Below, piece after piece: positions 49,175-57,945 of a DNA stretch of 64,000 bases (the stretch's first letter is position 1; every line of letters starts with the position of its first letter). The position numbers and the translations under genes were made by a program. The stretch lies in contig JAWVFJ010000006.1 of the NCBI GenBank assembly GCA_033856275.1, forward strand, positions 62,001 to 126,000, read 5' to 3'. This DNA is from VRUE01 sp033856275 (lineage in GTDB: Bacteria > Actinomycetota > Thermoleophilia > Solirubrobacterales > 70-9). The notes beneath the pieces are model-generated. The model was not told where the DNA came from and did no database searches. It saw nothing but the letters and a program-made list of their open reading frames with translations.

Positions 49175-50410
49175 AAAGTCTTCGATCACTCTGGCGATGG
49201 TTCCCAAAGCGGCGTCGAGGTGCTCACGCTCGTGGGTCGCCATAAGGCTGGTGCGGAGCAGCGCGCCACCTGGCGGGACTGCCGGATGGATCGCGACGTT
49301 GGTGTAGACGCCCGCGTCGAAGAGTGCCTTCCAGAGCAAGACGGCCTGCCAGTCGTCTCCAACGATCACCGGGACCACTGGCGTGGTGGCAATGCGCCCG
49401 TCGGGAAGCGTCCCTGGTTCGACCACCTTCAGCCCGAGAGCACGCAGGCCCTCGCGCAGGTACTCGGCGTTGTCGAGCAGAGCTTGGAAGAGGGATGGCC
49501 CCTCCTCTCGGATCACCCGTAGCGCTCCCAGCGCAGCGCCAACGGCCGCCGGCACACTGGAGGCGCTGAACATAAAGCTGCGCGCGGAGATCTTCAGGTA
49601 CTCGATCACGTCGGCGGGCCCGGCGATGAATCCGCCGCACGATGCAAGGCTCTTCGAAAAGGTGCCCATGCGGAGGTCAACCTCGTCCTCAAGGCCGAAG
49701 AGCTCGCAGGCCCCAGCCCCGCGGGCGCCAAGGACGCCGACGCCATGCGCCTCGTCGACCAGCAGACGGGCTCCGTGTGCCTTGCAAAGCTCGACGATTC
49801 TGGGCAGATCGCAGACATCGCCCTCCATCGAGAAGACCCCATCTACGACTACGAGTACGCCTCCCTCGTCCTCGGCAGCCCGCTCCAGCATTTTCTCGAG
49901 CTTGTCCATGCGGTTGTGGCGGAATGGGCGCAGCTTGGCTCCCGAGAGCCGGCAGCCGTCGAGGATCGAAGCGTGGTTTCCGGAGTCGCAGATCACCGTG
50001 TCGCCAGGCTCGAGGATGCTTCCCAAGCAGCCGACGTTCGCCTGGTAGCCGGTCGTGAAGACGAGCGCATCCTCGGTCTTCATCCAGTCGGCGATCTCGC
50101 GCTCCAACTCAACGTGAAGAGGCGTGGTTCCGTTCATGAACCGGGAGCCGGTGAGGGCGGTCCCGTAGGTCTCCAAGGCGTCGCGCGCGGCTTGCTTGAC
50201 CCGTGTGTCCCCGGTCAGACCCAGGTAATTGTTGGACCCGAGCATGATGATCTCGCGTCCCTCCATCTCCATCAGGGGCCCCGCCTCTGACTCGATCAAG
50301 CGGAAGTAGGGAAGGAGGTCGTGCTCCTTTGCGGCTTCCAGTTGCTCAAGGCGATCATGACTGCGCGCCTTCTCGAATACGTCGACCGGGGACTTGGCTG
50401 TCTCGCTCAT
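49151..50410 (-). CDS. Alpha-oxoamine synthase (KBL/BioF/serine palmitoyltransferase family)
   Basis: A 419-residue PLP enzyme. LLVDEAHGVGVLGARGAG and MGTFSKSLASCGGF (Schiff-base Lys) are the oxoamine synthase core, and TGSRFMNGTTPLHVELEREI is typical. The family contains 2-amino-3-ketobutyrate ligase, 8-amino-7-oxononanoate synthase and serine palmitoyltransferase; sequence alone does not choose. No biotin or threonine-catabolism gene is adjacent. The GNAT-like gene facing it is the partner type found with bacterial serine palmitoyltransferases, so the last option is favoured. ATG 50410. Confidence 0.88.
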   Translation of the reverse strand: MSETAKSPVDVFEKARSHDRLEQLEAAKEHDLLPYFRLIESEAGPLMEMEGREIIMLGSNNYLGLTGDTRVKQAARDALETYGTALTGSRFMNGTTPLHVELEREIADWMKTEDALVFTTGYQANVGCLGSILEPGDTVICDSGNHASILDGCRLSGAKLRPFRHNRMDKLEKMLERAAEDEGGVLVVVDGVFSMEGDVCDLPRIVELCKAHGARLLVDEAHGVGVLGARGAGACELFGLEDEVDLRMGTFSKSLASCGGFIAGPADVIEYLKISARSFMFSASSVPAAVGAALGALRVIREEGPSLFQALLDNAEYLREGLRALGLKVVEPGTLPDGRIATTPVVPVIVGDDWQAVLLWKALFDAGVYTNVAIHPAVPPGGALLRTSLMATHEREHLDAALGTIARVIEDFPELPRSG

Positions 50411-50495
50411 GGGGCAGAGTGTAGGTTCCGGCCGTGATCGCGGAGCGAAAGCGTGCTTATCTGGTTCTTCGCGCCGTGAGCGGAGCGAAACTCTG

Positions 50496-51638
50496 ATGCC
50501 CGTGGCAAGCGTCTCAATTCGGCCGGTCCGCAACAAACGCGAGCTGAAGCGCTTCGTCAAAGTGCCCTTCGGGCTGCACCGCGACCACCCGCCATGGGTG
50601 GCGCCGCTGGTCTTCGAGCGGATGGAGTTTCTCAATCGCGAGAAGAATCCCTACTTCGAGCACGCCGAGGCGGAGTATTTCCTGGCCGAACGGGACGGCG
50701 AGGCGGTTGGCCGCATCACGGCCCAGGTCGACCAGTCCTGGGATGAGACCCAGGGTGGTAGCGACGCAATGTTCGGTTTCTTCGAGACGACTGAGGACCC
50801 AGAGGTGGCCGCCGGCCTGCTGGAGGCCGCTGCGGAGTGGGCGGGCCAAAAGGGACGTGGCCGCATCCTCGGCCCGATGGACTTCACCACCAACGACGAG
50901 ATCGGCGTTCTGATCGATGGGTACGAGCGGCGGCCGATGATCCTCGAGAACTGGCACCCCCCGTACTACCGCGAGCTGATCGAAGCGAACGGCTTTGGCA
51001 AGGCGATGGACCTGTTGATGTGGGAACTGCAGTTCGGCGACCTCAAGGAGGGGGAGCGCTTCGACCCTTCGATTCATGCCGCGGCGGAGAAAGCCCTGCA
51101 CGACGAAGGAGTGAGGATCCGCAACATCGGCATGCGGAGCCTGCCCGATGAGATGCGCCGCTTTTCCGAGGTTTACAACGAGGCCTGGGGCCGTAACTGG
51201 GGCTTCGTGCCGGCTACCGACGCCGAGATCGAGTTCCACGCCAAGCTGCTCAAGCAGGTAATCGACCCGGACTGGGCCTATATCGCCGAAAAGGACGGCG
51301 AACCGATCGGTGCCGCCTTGACCCTTCCCGACATCAACCAAGCGCTGGCCGGGTTGAATGGCCGCCTCTTGCCCTTCGGATGGCTCAGGTTTCTGCTCGC
51401 GAAGCGCAGGATCGACCAACTGCGCGTTCTTGCGCTTGGCGTTAAGCACGCCTACCGCCACACTGGTGTCGCCGCTGGCCTCTACCTCAAGCACCTGGAG
51501 ACCGCGGCGGGGCCGGGCGCGATCGAAGGCGGCGAGATGGGCTGGATCCTCGAGACGAACGAAGCGATGAACCGTGCCATGGAGGGAATGGGCGGCAAGG
51601 TCGTGAAGAGGTACCGCGTCTACGAGAAGCAGCTCTAG
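50496..51638 (+). CDS. GNAT-fold protein, resembling bacterial ceramide synthase-like proteins
   Basis: A 380-residue protein with two GNAT-like halves. IRPVRNKRELKRFVKVPFGL, KNPYFEHAEAEYFLAERDG and DGEAVGRITAQVDQSWDE match a conserved family of large GNAT-type proteins that include bacterial ceramide synthase-like proteins of proteobacteria; I recall this match from memory and cannot test it. The C-terminal half (AYIAEKDGEPIGAALTLPDI, KHAYRHTGVAAGLYLKHLE) has acyl-CoA-binding features. ATG 50496. It diverges from the oxoamine synthase gene, 85 bases away, so both share a promoter region. Confidence 0.75.
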   Translation: MPVASVSIRPVRNKRELKRFVKVPFGLHRDHPPWVAPLVFERMEFLNREKNPYFEHAEAEYFLAERDGEAVGRITAQVDQSWDETQGGSDAMFGFFETTEDPEVAAGLLEAAAEWAGQKGRGRILGPMDFTTNDEIGVLIDGYERRPMILENWHPPYYRELIEANGFGKAMDLLMWELQFGDLKEGERFDPSIHAAAEKALHDEGVRIRNIGMRSLPDEMRRFSEVYNEAWGRNWGFVPATDAEIEFHAKLLKQVIDPDWAYIAEKDGEPIGAALTLPDINQALAGLNGRLLPFGWLRFLLAKRRIDQLRVLALGVKHAYRHTGVAAGLYLKHLETAAGPGAIEGGEMGWILETNEAMNRAMEGMGGKVVKRYRVYEKQL

Positions 51639-51700
51639 ATCTACGCAAGGTGCGGGGGCGTCCCTGGTTGCGCGCCGCAGGCATCGCTAAGGTCGGCGGG

Positions 51701-51970
51701 GTGAGCAATTTGGAGCTGGAGCCTGTTTCGGTTCACGTCCTACCCCGCGAGAACGCCGCCCCACTGCCCGTGCGCAGTGAGGCCCGAACCGCGGTGATGG
51801 CGGCTGCGGGTGGGGTGCTTGCCGGTGCAGCGACCGTGGCCGCGGTTCGTGCGGTCGGTGCGGTCGCCGGGCGCAAACGGACTCCGCGTCGGCTCGCCCG
51901 CCGCGAGCGGCCCGCGAACATCGTCGCCAGCCGTTCGTTCCTGGTCGACGTCCACCTGCTCGGGCGGTGA
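51701..51970 (+). CDS. Small hypothetical membrane protein
   Basis: An 89-residue protein: a short N-terminal part (LELEPVSVHVLPREN), one Ala/Val-rich hydrophobic segment (AVMAAAGGVLAGAATVAAVR), then a basic region (GRKRTPRRLARRERP). It may be a single-pass membrane protein. GTG 51701 lies after a GGCGGG stretch. Function unknown; the GC-rich region leaves the frame somewhat uncertain. Confidence 0.5.
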   Translation: MSNLELEPVSVHVLPRENAAPLPVRSEARTAVMAAAGGVLAGAATVAAVRAVGAVAGRKRTPRRLARRERPANIVASRSFLVDVHLLGR

Positions 51971-52042
51971 GCGCATCAATCGTCGCGGTGATCGCCGGGG
52001 TTCCGAGTCCGTGACGATTGGGGCGCGAACGAGTCATTGGCA

Positions 52043-52942
52043 ATGAGCCTCGAAGTAGAGGCGAGACCGCCGTCGCCGTTCCGGCTGCCGGCCTACGACA
52101 GCGAGGACGGCGTGATGCGGGTGCGGCGCGGGGTCACCTCCCGCCTCCTGCACGTCGAAGACTGCCCGGTGCTGGTGCGGGTCTGGGAACCGGGGAAGGA
52201 TCGGGTCGCGGTGCGGGCTGAGCCGCTCGATCCGTGCGCGATCGCCGCGCCGGGCCCAGCGGCGGGGACGCCGGACCGCGAAGCCGGCCCAGCGGAGCTG
52301 GAGGTGGCGGTCGAGCGGATGCGCTTCGCGTTCGGCGTCGACGACGACCTCACTGCCTTCTACCGCCGCTTCAGGGGCGATCCGCTGCTCGGCCCCTTGC
52401 TGCGCCGCCGTCCCTACCTGCGGCCGCGCCGCCGCCCCTGGCCCTGGGAGGCGCTCGCCTGGGCAGTGGTCAAGCAACTGATTGAGACCGGCCGCGCCGC
52501 CCGCATTCAGCGTCGCATGGTCGGGCGCTGGGGGCTGCGGCTGGGCTCTGGCCGCGAGGGCCTGCGCGATGTGCCCACTGCGGACCTGATCGCCGGCCGG
52601 GCACCGGTCGAACTTGAGTCGCTTGGCCTGGCCCTCAAACGCGCGATTGCGCTGCGCTCGGTGGCGGGACAGGTAGCGAAGGGGCGTTGTGACCTAACCG
52701 AGGAAGGCGCGGACCGCCGCTTGCTTGCCGTTCGCGAGATTGGCCCTTGGACCGTGCAGTGCCTTGGCCTGTTTGGTCGTGGCGACCCCGATTCCCTGCC
52801 GGCCGGTGATCTGATGTACCTGAAGCTCGTTGGTCGCCTCGCCCGACTCGGGCGCCGGGCGACGGTCGAGGAGGTCGAGGAGTTTTACGCGCCTTATGCG
52901 CCCTTTCGAGGCCTCGCTGCGGCTTGGACCCTCGGCCTTTAG
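52043..52942 (+). CDS. AlkA-like DNA-3-methyladenine glycosylase (HhH-GPD family)
   Basis: A 299-residue HhH-GPD protein. LLAVREIGPWTVQCLGLF is the helix-hairpin-helix and the beginning of the GPD loop; the catalytic Asp is in SLPAGDLMYLKLVG. The N-terminal half is AlkA-like. The enzyme removes alkylated purines in base-excision repair. ATG 52043 is chosen over TTG 52037. Confidence 0.87.
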   Translation: MSLEVEARPPSPFRLPAYDSEDGVMRVRRGVTSRLLHVEDCPVLVRVWEPGKDRVAVRAEPLDPCAIAAPGPAAGTPDREAGPAELEVAVERMRFAFGVDDDLTAFYRRFRGDPLLGPLLRRRPYLRPRRRPWPWEALAWAVVKQLIETGRAARIQRRMVGRWGLRLGSGREGLRDVPTADLIAGRAPVELESLGLALKRAIALRSVAGQVAKGRCDLTEEGADRRLLAVREIGPWTVQCLGLFGRGDPDSLPAGDLMYLKLVGRLARLGRRATVEEVEEFYAPYAPFRGLAAAWTLGL

Positions 52943-52996
52943 AGGGCCACCAGCGGCCGAACTCAAGCGCGTGCGATAACGGTCGATAAGCGAGCA

Positions 52997-55291
52997 ATGG
53001 AGAGCCCGACGCGAGGCGGCAACTGGCCCGAGAAACGAGTCAATGAGTTCCTCGATCAGATCTCCGCCGGCGGTGAGGACTACCGCCGACTGGTGGAGCG
53101 CCTGCCGGCGATTGTCTATGCCGCCGAGCTTGGTGAGAACGGCCGCTGGCGCTACGTCAGTCCGCAGGTCGAGGAAATCCTTGGCTACACGCCAGAGGAA
53201 TGGCTTGCCGACGCCGGGCTCTGGGCCAGTCTCCTGCACCCCGACGATCGCGAACGCGCTCTCTCACAAGAGTCACGCAAGACGATCGGTACCCGCAACC
53301 CGCCGTCGGTTGACTACCGGATGATCACTCGGGACGGGCGCACGGTTTGGATCCTCGATGAGGCCGTGCTCGAGCCTGACGAAATGGGCACGCCGGTCTG
53401 GCACGGTGTCCTCTACGACATCACCGAGCGCAAGAGCGCCGAGCAGGAGCTACAACGGGCCGCGGCGCAGCAGGCCGCGGTGGCGAGGCTCGGCGGCCGT
53501 GCCTTGCAGGACGGCGACCCGGAGGGCCTGATGGGCGAGGCGGTCTCGCTGCTGCAGGAGATCGAGGGCGTCCACGCCGCCTGTATCTGGGAGATCGGCC
53601 GCGACGGTCGACGGCTCGGGCTGCGGGCGGGACTGGAGGACCGCGTCGTCGGCGCGGCACGCGCCTCGGCCGCGCGCGACTCCCACGCCGGCGCGGCGCT
53701 CGACTCGCGCCTGCACGTAATCGTCGACGATTGGTCCTCCGAGAAACGCTTCTCGATGCCGCCGACGCTGCGCGTGATGGGCATACGCAGCAGCCTCGCG
53801 GTGCTGATCGATGGCAAGGACCATCCCTTCGGCGTGCTCGACATCCACTCCACCGAACCCACCCGCTTTACGCCGCAGGACGTGCACTTCGTTCAGGCCT
53901 CCGCCAACGTCCTCGCCGACGCGATCGAGCGCCACGCGACCGACCAAGCCCTGCGGCACCGGGTCCTGCACGACCCGCTCACCGGCTTGCCCAATCGGCT
54001 TAGCTTCGTCGATTCGCTCAACGACTCGCTGAAGCGCAGCACTGTCTCCGGCTCGCCGGTCGGGATCCTCTTCCTTGACCTAGACAACTTCAAGCTGATC
54101 AACGACAGCATGGGTCACCACGCTGGCGATGAGCTGCTGGGCGCGGTGGCGCCGCGGTTGCGTGGGCACCTTCGCCCTGGCGACATCGTCGCCCGCTTCG
54201 GCGGCGACGAGTTCGGCATCCTCGTCGACCGCCTCGCCGATGAGGACGAGGCGGTTGCGATCGCCGACCGTATCGCCGCCGCTTTCGCCGAGCCCTACGC
54301 GATGGGAGGGGTCGAGCACTTCGTCAGCGCCAGCGTCGGCATCGCGGTCGCCCGCCCCTCTCCGCGTGAGCCGATCGACGCCGACCTGTTGATCCGTGAC
54401 GCCGACGCCGCCATGTATCGGGCCAAGGAACGCGGTCGCGCCCGCTGCGAGCTCTTCGACGCAGAGATGAGGGCGGGAGCGCTACGTAGGCTCGAGGTGG
54501 AGCGGGAGCTGCGCCAAGCGCTTGAGCACAATGAGCTTGAGCTTCACTACCAACCGCTGATCGCCCTGCGTAGCGGCGAGATCACCGGGCTCGAGGCGCT
54601 GGTCCGCTGGCGCCACCCTGAGCGCGGCCTGCTCGATCCTGGCGACTTCGTCCCGATCGCCGAGGACAGCGGCCTGATCGAGCCGATCGGCCGCTGGGCG
54701 CTGGAGAGCGCCTGTCGCCAGGTGCTCGAATGGCATGAGTTGCGGCCCGACCAGCGGCCCTTTGACGTCTCGGTCAATCTCTCGGCGCGGCAGGTGACAC
54801 ACCGCGACCTCGCCGGTTCGATCAGCGAAATCCTCACCGCCACCGGCCTCGATCCGGTGCACCTGCGATTGGAGGTGACCGAGAGTGTGCTGGTGGAGGA
54901 GTCGGCGACGGCCACCGGAACGTTGGAAGCCTTGAGCGATATCGGCGTCGGTCTCGTCCTCGACGATTTCGGCACCGGCTACTCCTCGCTGGCCTATCTC
55001 AATCGCTTCCCCTTCGACGCGCTGAAGATCGACCGCTCCTTCGTCGACGCGCTGGGCGTCGAACAGGAGCGCACGGCGATCGTCGAGGCGATCATCGGCA
55101 TGGCGCGCGCCCTCTCGCTCGACGTGATCGCCGAGGGGGTGGAGAACGAGCCGCAGATGCTGGAGCTCACCCGGCTCGACTGCGACTACGCCCAGGGTCA
55201 TCTCTTCTCGCGAGCCCTTCCGCCGGAGAAGATCTCCGCCCTGCTCAGCGAAGGGACGCCGCTCTATTCGGGGATCGCGCCCGGCAGGTAG
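52997..55291 (+). CDS. PAS-GAF-GGDEF-EAL c-di-GMP signalling protein
   Basis: A 764-residue protein with PAS (about 30-155: LPAIVYAAELGENGRWRYVS), GAF (about 165-305), GGDEF (about 320-485, RFGGDEFGIL with intact site) and EAL (about 495-750, GLEALVRWRHP, DDFGTGYSSLAYL, IAEGVENEPQ). Both catalytic motifs are intact, so it could make or degrade c-di-GMP. No membrane segment is visible, so it is cytoplasmic. The 3' end overlaps the convergent ThiY-like gene by 28 bases. Confidence 0.95.
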   Translation: MESPTRGGNWPEKRVNEFLDQISAGGEDYRRLVERLPAIVYAAELGENGRWRYVSPQVEEILGYTPEEWLADAGLWASLLHPDDRERALSQESRKTIGTRNPPSVDYRMITRDGRTVWILDEAVLEPDEMGTPVWHGVLYDITERKSAEQELQRAAAQQAAVARLGGRALQDGDPEGLMGEAVSLLQEIEGVHAACIWEIGRDGRRLGLRAGLEDRVVGAARASAARDSHAGAALDSRLHVIVDDWSSEKRFSMPPTLRVMGIRSSLAVLIDGKDHPFGVLDIHSTEPTRFTPQDVHFVQASANVLADAIERHATDQALRHRVLHDPLTGLPNRLSFVDSLNDSLKRSTVSGSPVGILFLDLDNFKLINDSMGHHAGDELLGAVAPRLRGHLRPGDIVARFGGDEFGILVDRLADEDEAVAIADRIAAAFAEPYAMGGVEHFVSASVGIAVARPSPREPIDADLLIRDADAAMYRAKERGRARCELFDAEMRAGALRRLEVERELRQALEHNELELHYQPLIALRSGEITGLEALVRWRHPERGLLDPGDFVPIAEDSGLIEPIGRWALESACRQVLEWHELRPDQRPFDVSVNLSARQVTHRDLAGSISEILTATGLDPVHLRLEVTESVLVEESATATGTLEALSDIGVGLVLDDFGTGYSSLAYLNRFPFDALKIDRSFVDALGVEQERTAIVEAIIGMARALSLDVIAEGVENEPQMLELTRLDCDYAQGHLFSRALPPEKISALLSEGTPLYSGIAPGR

Positions 55292-56289
55292 TCGTTGCTG
55301 AGCAGGTCGGACGTAGCCGGCAGGCCGTCGATCAGTTCGTTGTCGCGCATCCAACCGGTGAACTCGCGCCACTGGCCGGGGGCCATGTAACCGTAGGGAC
55401 GCTGATCGCCCGGGGCTGGCGCGAGCAGTGGCAGCGTTACTGCCAGCTCTGCTTTGGTCAGCTTGGGGTCGAGGTCGGGATTCGCTTCCAACAGCGTTTT
55501 CGCCGCCGCCTTGGGATTGCTCGCCGCCGCCGCCGTTCCACGCGCGAGCGCCGCAATGAAGAGCCGAATTGCCTGTGGGTCCTCTTCGAGTCGCTTGCGC
55601 TGTGCAACCAGGACCAACTCGTCATAGGTCGGTACCCCGAGCTTGTCGACTGGCGTGACAATCGGTTCTTTGCCCCGCAAGCGCAGATCGACGCCCTCGA
55701 TGTTGCTGAAGCCGCCGAGCATCGCCTGGGCTCGGCCCCCGAGTAGCGCCGGCAGCAAGCCAAAGCCGACATTCACTGCTGTGACGTCGGATGGCTTCAA
55801 CTTGGCGCGGGCAAGGATCGTCTTCAGGTATGCATCCTGATAGGGGATACCGGCCGTGGCGATCGTCTTGCCGCGCAGGCCCCCTACGCCACCGATCCTC
55901 GACTTCTTCAGCCAAATCATCGAGGTAAGCGGACGGTTGACGAGGGCGGCGACGGCCTGGACGTCGAGACCTTGTTCGTGGGCCAGCAGCACCTCCGGCT
56001 CATAGGAGATCGCCAGGTCGCTGCGTCCCGTGGCCACGAGCTTGATCGGAGCAGCGGGATCCGAAGGGGTCTGGAGATTGACGTTGAGGCCGGCTTCCTT
56101 GAAGTAGCCGAGCTTCTGTGCCATGTAGATCCCAACATGATCGGGGTTTGGGAAGAAGTCGAGAGTGAGGGTGAGCGATTCCGTTTCGCCCGTTACGTCT
56201 TCGCTCTTCTCGCCACAGGCGGAGAGGCCCAGCGCCAGAGCCAGCAGGGCGACGGCGAGGGCGACCGCCGGGATGGAGGCGCGCTTCAT
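55264..56289 (-). CDS. NMT1/THI5-type substrate-binding lipoprotein (ThiY-like)
   Basis: A 341-residue periplasmic-binding lipoprotein: signal with lipobox GLSACGEK, then LTLTLDFFPNPDHVGIYMAQ, LVATGRSDLAISYEPEVLLA and TIATAGIPYQDAYL. These match ThiY-type proteins for thiamine-precursor pyrimidines; taurine/sulfonate binding (SsuA/TauA) is the alternative. It is the third gene of a three-gene ABC operon (ATPase, permease, this). Confidence 0.88.
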   Translation of the reverse strand: MKRASIPAVALAVALLALALGLSACGEKSEDVTGETESLTLTLDFFPNPDHVGIYMAQKLGYFKEAGLNVNLQTPSDPAAPIKLVATGRSDLAISYEPEVLLAHEQGLDVQAVAALVNRPLTSMIWLKKSRIGGVGGLRGKTIATAGIPYQDAYLKTILARAKLKPSDVTAVNVGFGLLPALLGGRAQAMLGGFSNIEGVDLRLRGKEPIVTPVDKLGVPTYDELVLVAQRKRLEEDPQAIRLFIAALARGTAAAASNPKAAAKTLLEANPDLDPKLTKAELAVTLPLLAPAPGDQRPYGYMAPGQWREFTGWMRDNELIDGLPATSDLLSNDYLPGAIPE

Positions 56290-56299
56290 CCCCTGCTTT

Positions 56300-57052
56300 C
56301 TATCGCCAAGTGATGATGCGACGCTCTGCGAGGGCGAGGAGGGCGAAGAGGGCCATCGTCATTGCCGCCAAGACGAACATCGCCGCGAACACGCGCGCCG
56401 TTTCCAATTGTCCGTTGTCGATCAGGATCAGGTGGCCGAGTCCGGAGTTTGAACCCGCCCACTCGGCGAAGACGGCGGCGATCGCAGCGACGGCGACGGC
56501 GACCTTTGCGCCGCTGAAGAAGAAGGGCAGGGATGTTGGCGCCTCGACTCGCCAGAGGATCTGGCCCCGGGAAGCGTCAAGCGTACGCATCATCTTCGTT
56601 GCGCCAGGCTCGACCGAGCGCAGGCCGTCGAGCGTGTTGACGGTGATCGGGAAGAAGCAGATCAAGGCGATGATCCACAGCTTTGGTCCCAGCCCGTAGC
56701 CGAACCAGACGGCGAGGATCGGCGCGATCGCGATTATCGGGATCGTCTGCGAGGTGACCAGGAGCGGATACACCGCCCGCCGCAGGGTCTCGGAGAGGTG
56801 GAGGGCCACGGCGAAGCCGAGGCCGACGACGACTGCGCAGCCAAGGCCTAGCAGCATCTCCCGCAGTGTCACCCAGGCGTTTTCAGCCAGCAGCGAGCGG
56901 CTCTGCCAGAGCGATTCGGCAACTTCGGCGGGCGAGGGGACGAGAAAGCTTTCGAGGTTGAGCAGATCGGCGAGCGCACCGGTGCCGGCCGCGAGCTGCC
57001 AGGCGCCGACCAGGCCGGCCAGCAGGAGAGTGGGAAGCAGCCAGCGCTTCAT
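56300..57052 (-). CDS. ABC transporter permease (ThiX/SsuC-like)
   Basis: A 250-residue permease with about six membrane segments. TSQTIPIIAIAPILAVWFGY and VEAPTSLPFFFSGAKVAVA carry the EAA-type motif. ATG 57052 overlaps the end of the ATPase gene by 4 bases, and the binding protein follows 10 bases after its stop. It is the membrane part of the pyrimidine (or sulfonate) importer. Confidence 0.9.
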   Translation of the reverse strand: MKRWLLPTLLLAGLVGAWQLAAGTGALADLLNLESFLVPSPAEVAESLWQSRSLLAENAWVTLREMLLGLGCAVVVGLGFAVALHLSETLRRAVYPLLVTSQTIPIIAIAPILAVWFGYGLGPKLWIIALICFFPITVNTLDGLRSVEPGATKMMRTLDASRGQILWRVEAPTSLPFFFSGAKVAVAVAAIAAVFAEWAGSNSGLGHLILIDNGQLETARVFAAMFVLAAMTMALFALLALAERRIITWR

Positions 57053-57885
57053 CTCGTTCCCTCGCGCAGGGCATGCATGGCGCGCTCGCGCACGGCGATG
57101 AACGCGGGATCGGTGACTGCTTCATCGCGATCGCCATTTCGTGGCGCTGGAGCGCTGAGCCGTTCGACTATGCGGGCGGGTCGGGCGGAGAGCACCGCGA
57201 CGCTGTCGCAGAGGTAGAGCGCCTCCTCGATGTCGTGGGTGACGAGGACCACGGTGCGTGGGTCCGTCTCCAGCGCTCCTGCCAGCCACTGTTGCATCTC
57301 GGCCCGGGTAATCGCGTCGAGTGAGGCAAAGGGCTCATCCAGCGCGAGCACCGGCTTACCGGCGACCAGCGTGCGCAGAAAGGCGACGCGTTGCCGCATT
57401 CCACCGGAGAGCTCGGCTGGCGCCGAGCGCTCGAACCCGGCCAGGCCGAAGCGCTCGAAGAGCAAGTGAGCTTGGCGCCGTGCCTTGGTGCGACGAACGC
57501 CACGGTTACGCAGCGCCAGCGCCGCGTTGTCGATCGCCGCGAGCCAGGGCAGCAGCAGGTCGCGCTGCGGCATGAAGGCGCAGTGGGCCAGTCGGCCGGC
57601 GGCATCGACCGCGCCGCCGACTTCGACCTCGCCACTGGTCGGTTCTTGCAGTCCCACGATCAACTCGAGCAGGGTCGACTTGCCGCATCCCGAGGGCCCG
57701 ACCAGGCCCAGGACGCCGTGAGTCGCGAGGCCAAGGTTAAGTCTGTCGATCGTTCTCAGTTCGCCGTAGGAGTGCCCGAGGTCACGGATCGCGAGCTCCG
57801 AGCCCACGATTGGCGCCGAGGCAGGCATCGCGACCGCCCCGGCGAACTTTTCTGCTTCCGCGGGCATCTTGGTATCCTGGCGCAC
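57049..57885 (-). CDS. ABC transporter ATPase (ThiZ/SsuB-like)
   Basis: A 278-residue ATPase: Walker A in LVGPSGCGKSTLLELIVG, signature in LSGGMRQRVAFLRTLVAGK, Walker B in VLALDEPFASLDAITRAEM, switch His in VTHDIEEALYL. GTG 57885 has GGAG five to six bases upstream; ATG 57867 is the alternative. The hairpin 57893-57911 overlaps this ribosome-binding site. Confidence 0.9.
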   Translation of the reverse strand: MRQDTKMPAEAEKFAGAVAMPASAPIVGSELAIRDLGHSYGELRTIDRLNLGLATHGVLGLVGPSGCGKSTLLELIVGLQEPTSGEVEVGGAVDAAGRLAHCAFMPQRDLLLPWLAAIDNAALALRNRGVRRTKARRQAHLLFERFGLAGFERSAPAELSGGMRQRVAFLRTLVAGKPVLALDEPFASLDAITRAEMQQWLAGALETDPRTVVLVTHDIEEALYLCDSVAVLSARPARIVERLSAPAPRNGDRDEAVTDPAFIAVRERAMHALREGTR

Positions 57886-57892
57886 TCGCGCT

Positions 57893-57911
57893 CCTGACCA
57901 AAGAGGTCAGG
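57893..57911. promoter_or_regulatory. Perfect 7-bp inverted repeat over the ribosome-binding site
   Basis: CCTGACC (57893-57899) and GGTCAGG (57905-57911) around AAAGA. On the minus strand its 3' arm runs into the GGAG of the ATPase gene. It also lies 35 bases before the TauE/SafE start. Operator or translational control are both possible. Confidence 0.5.
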
Positions 57912-57945
57912 AAAGTCGAATTAGCAGTACCGCGCGGAGCATCAT

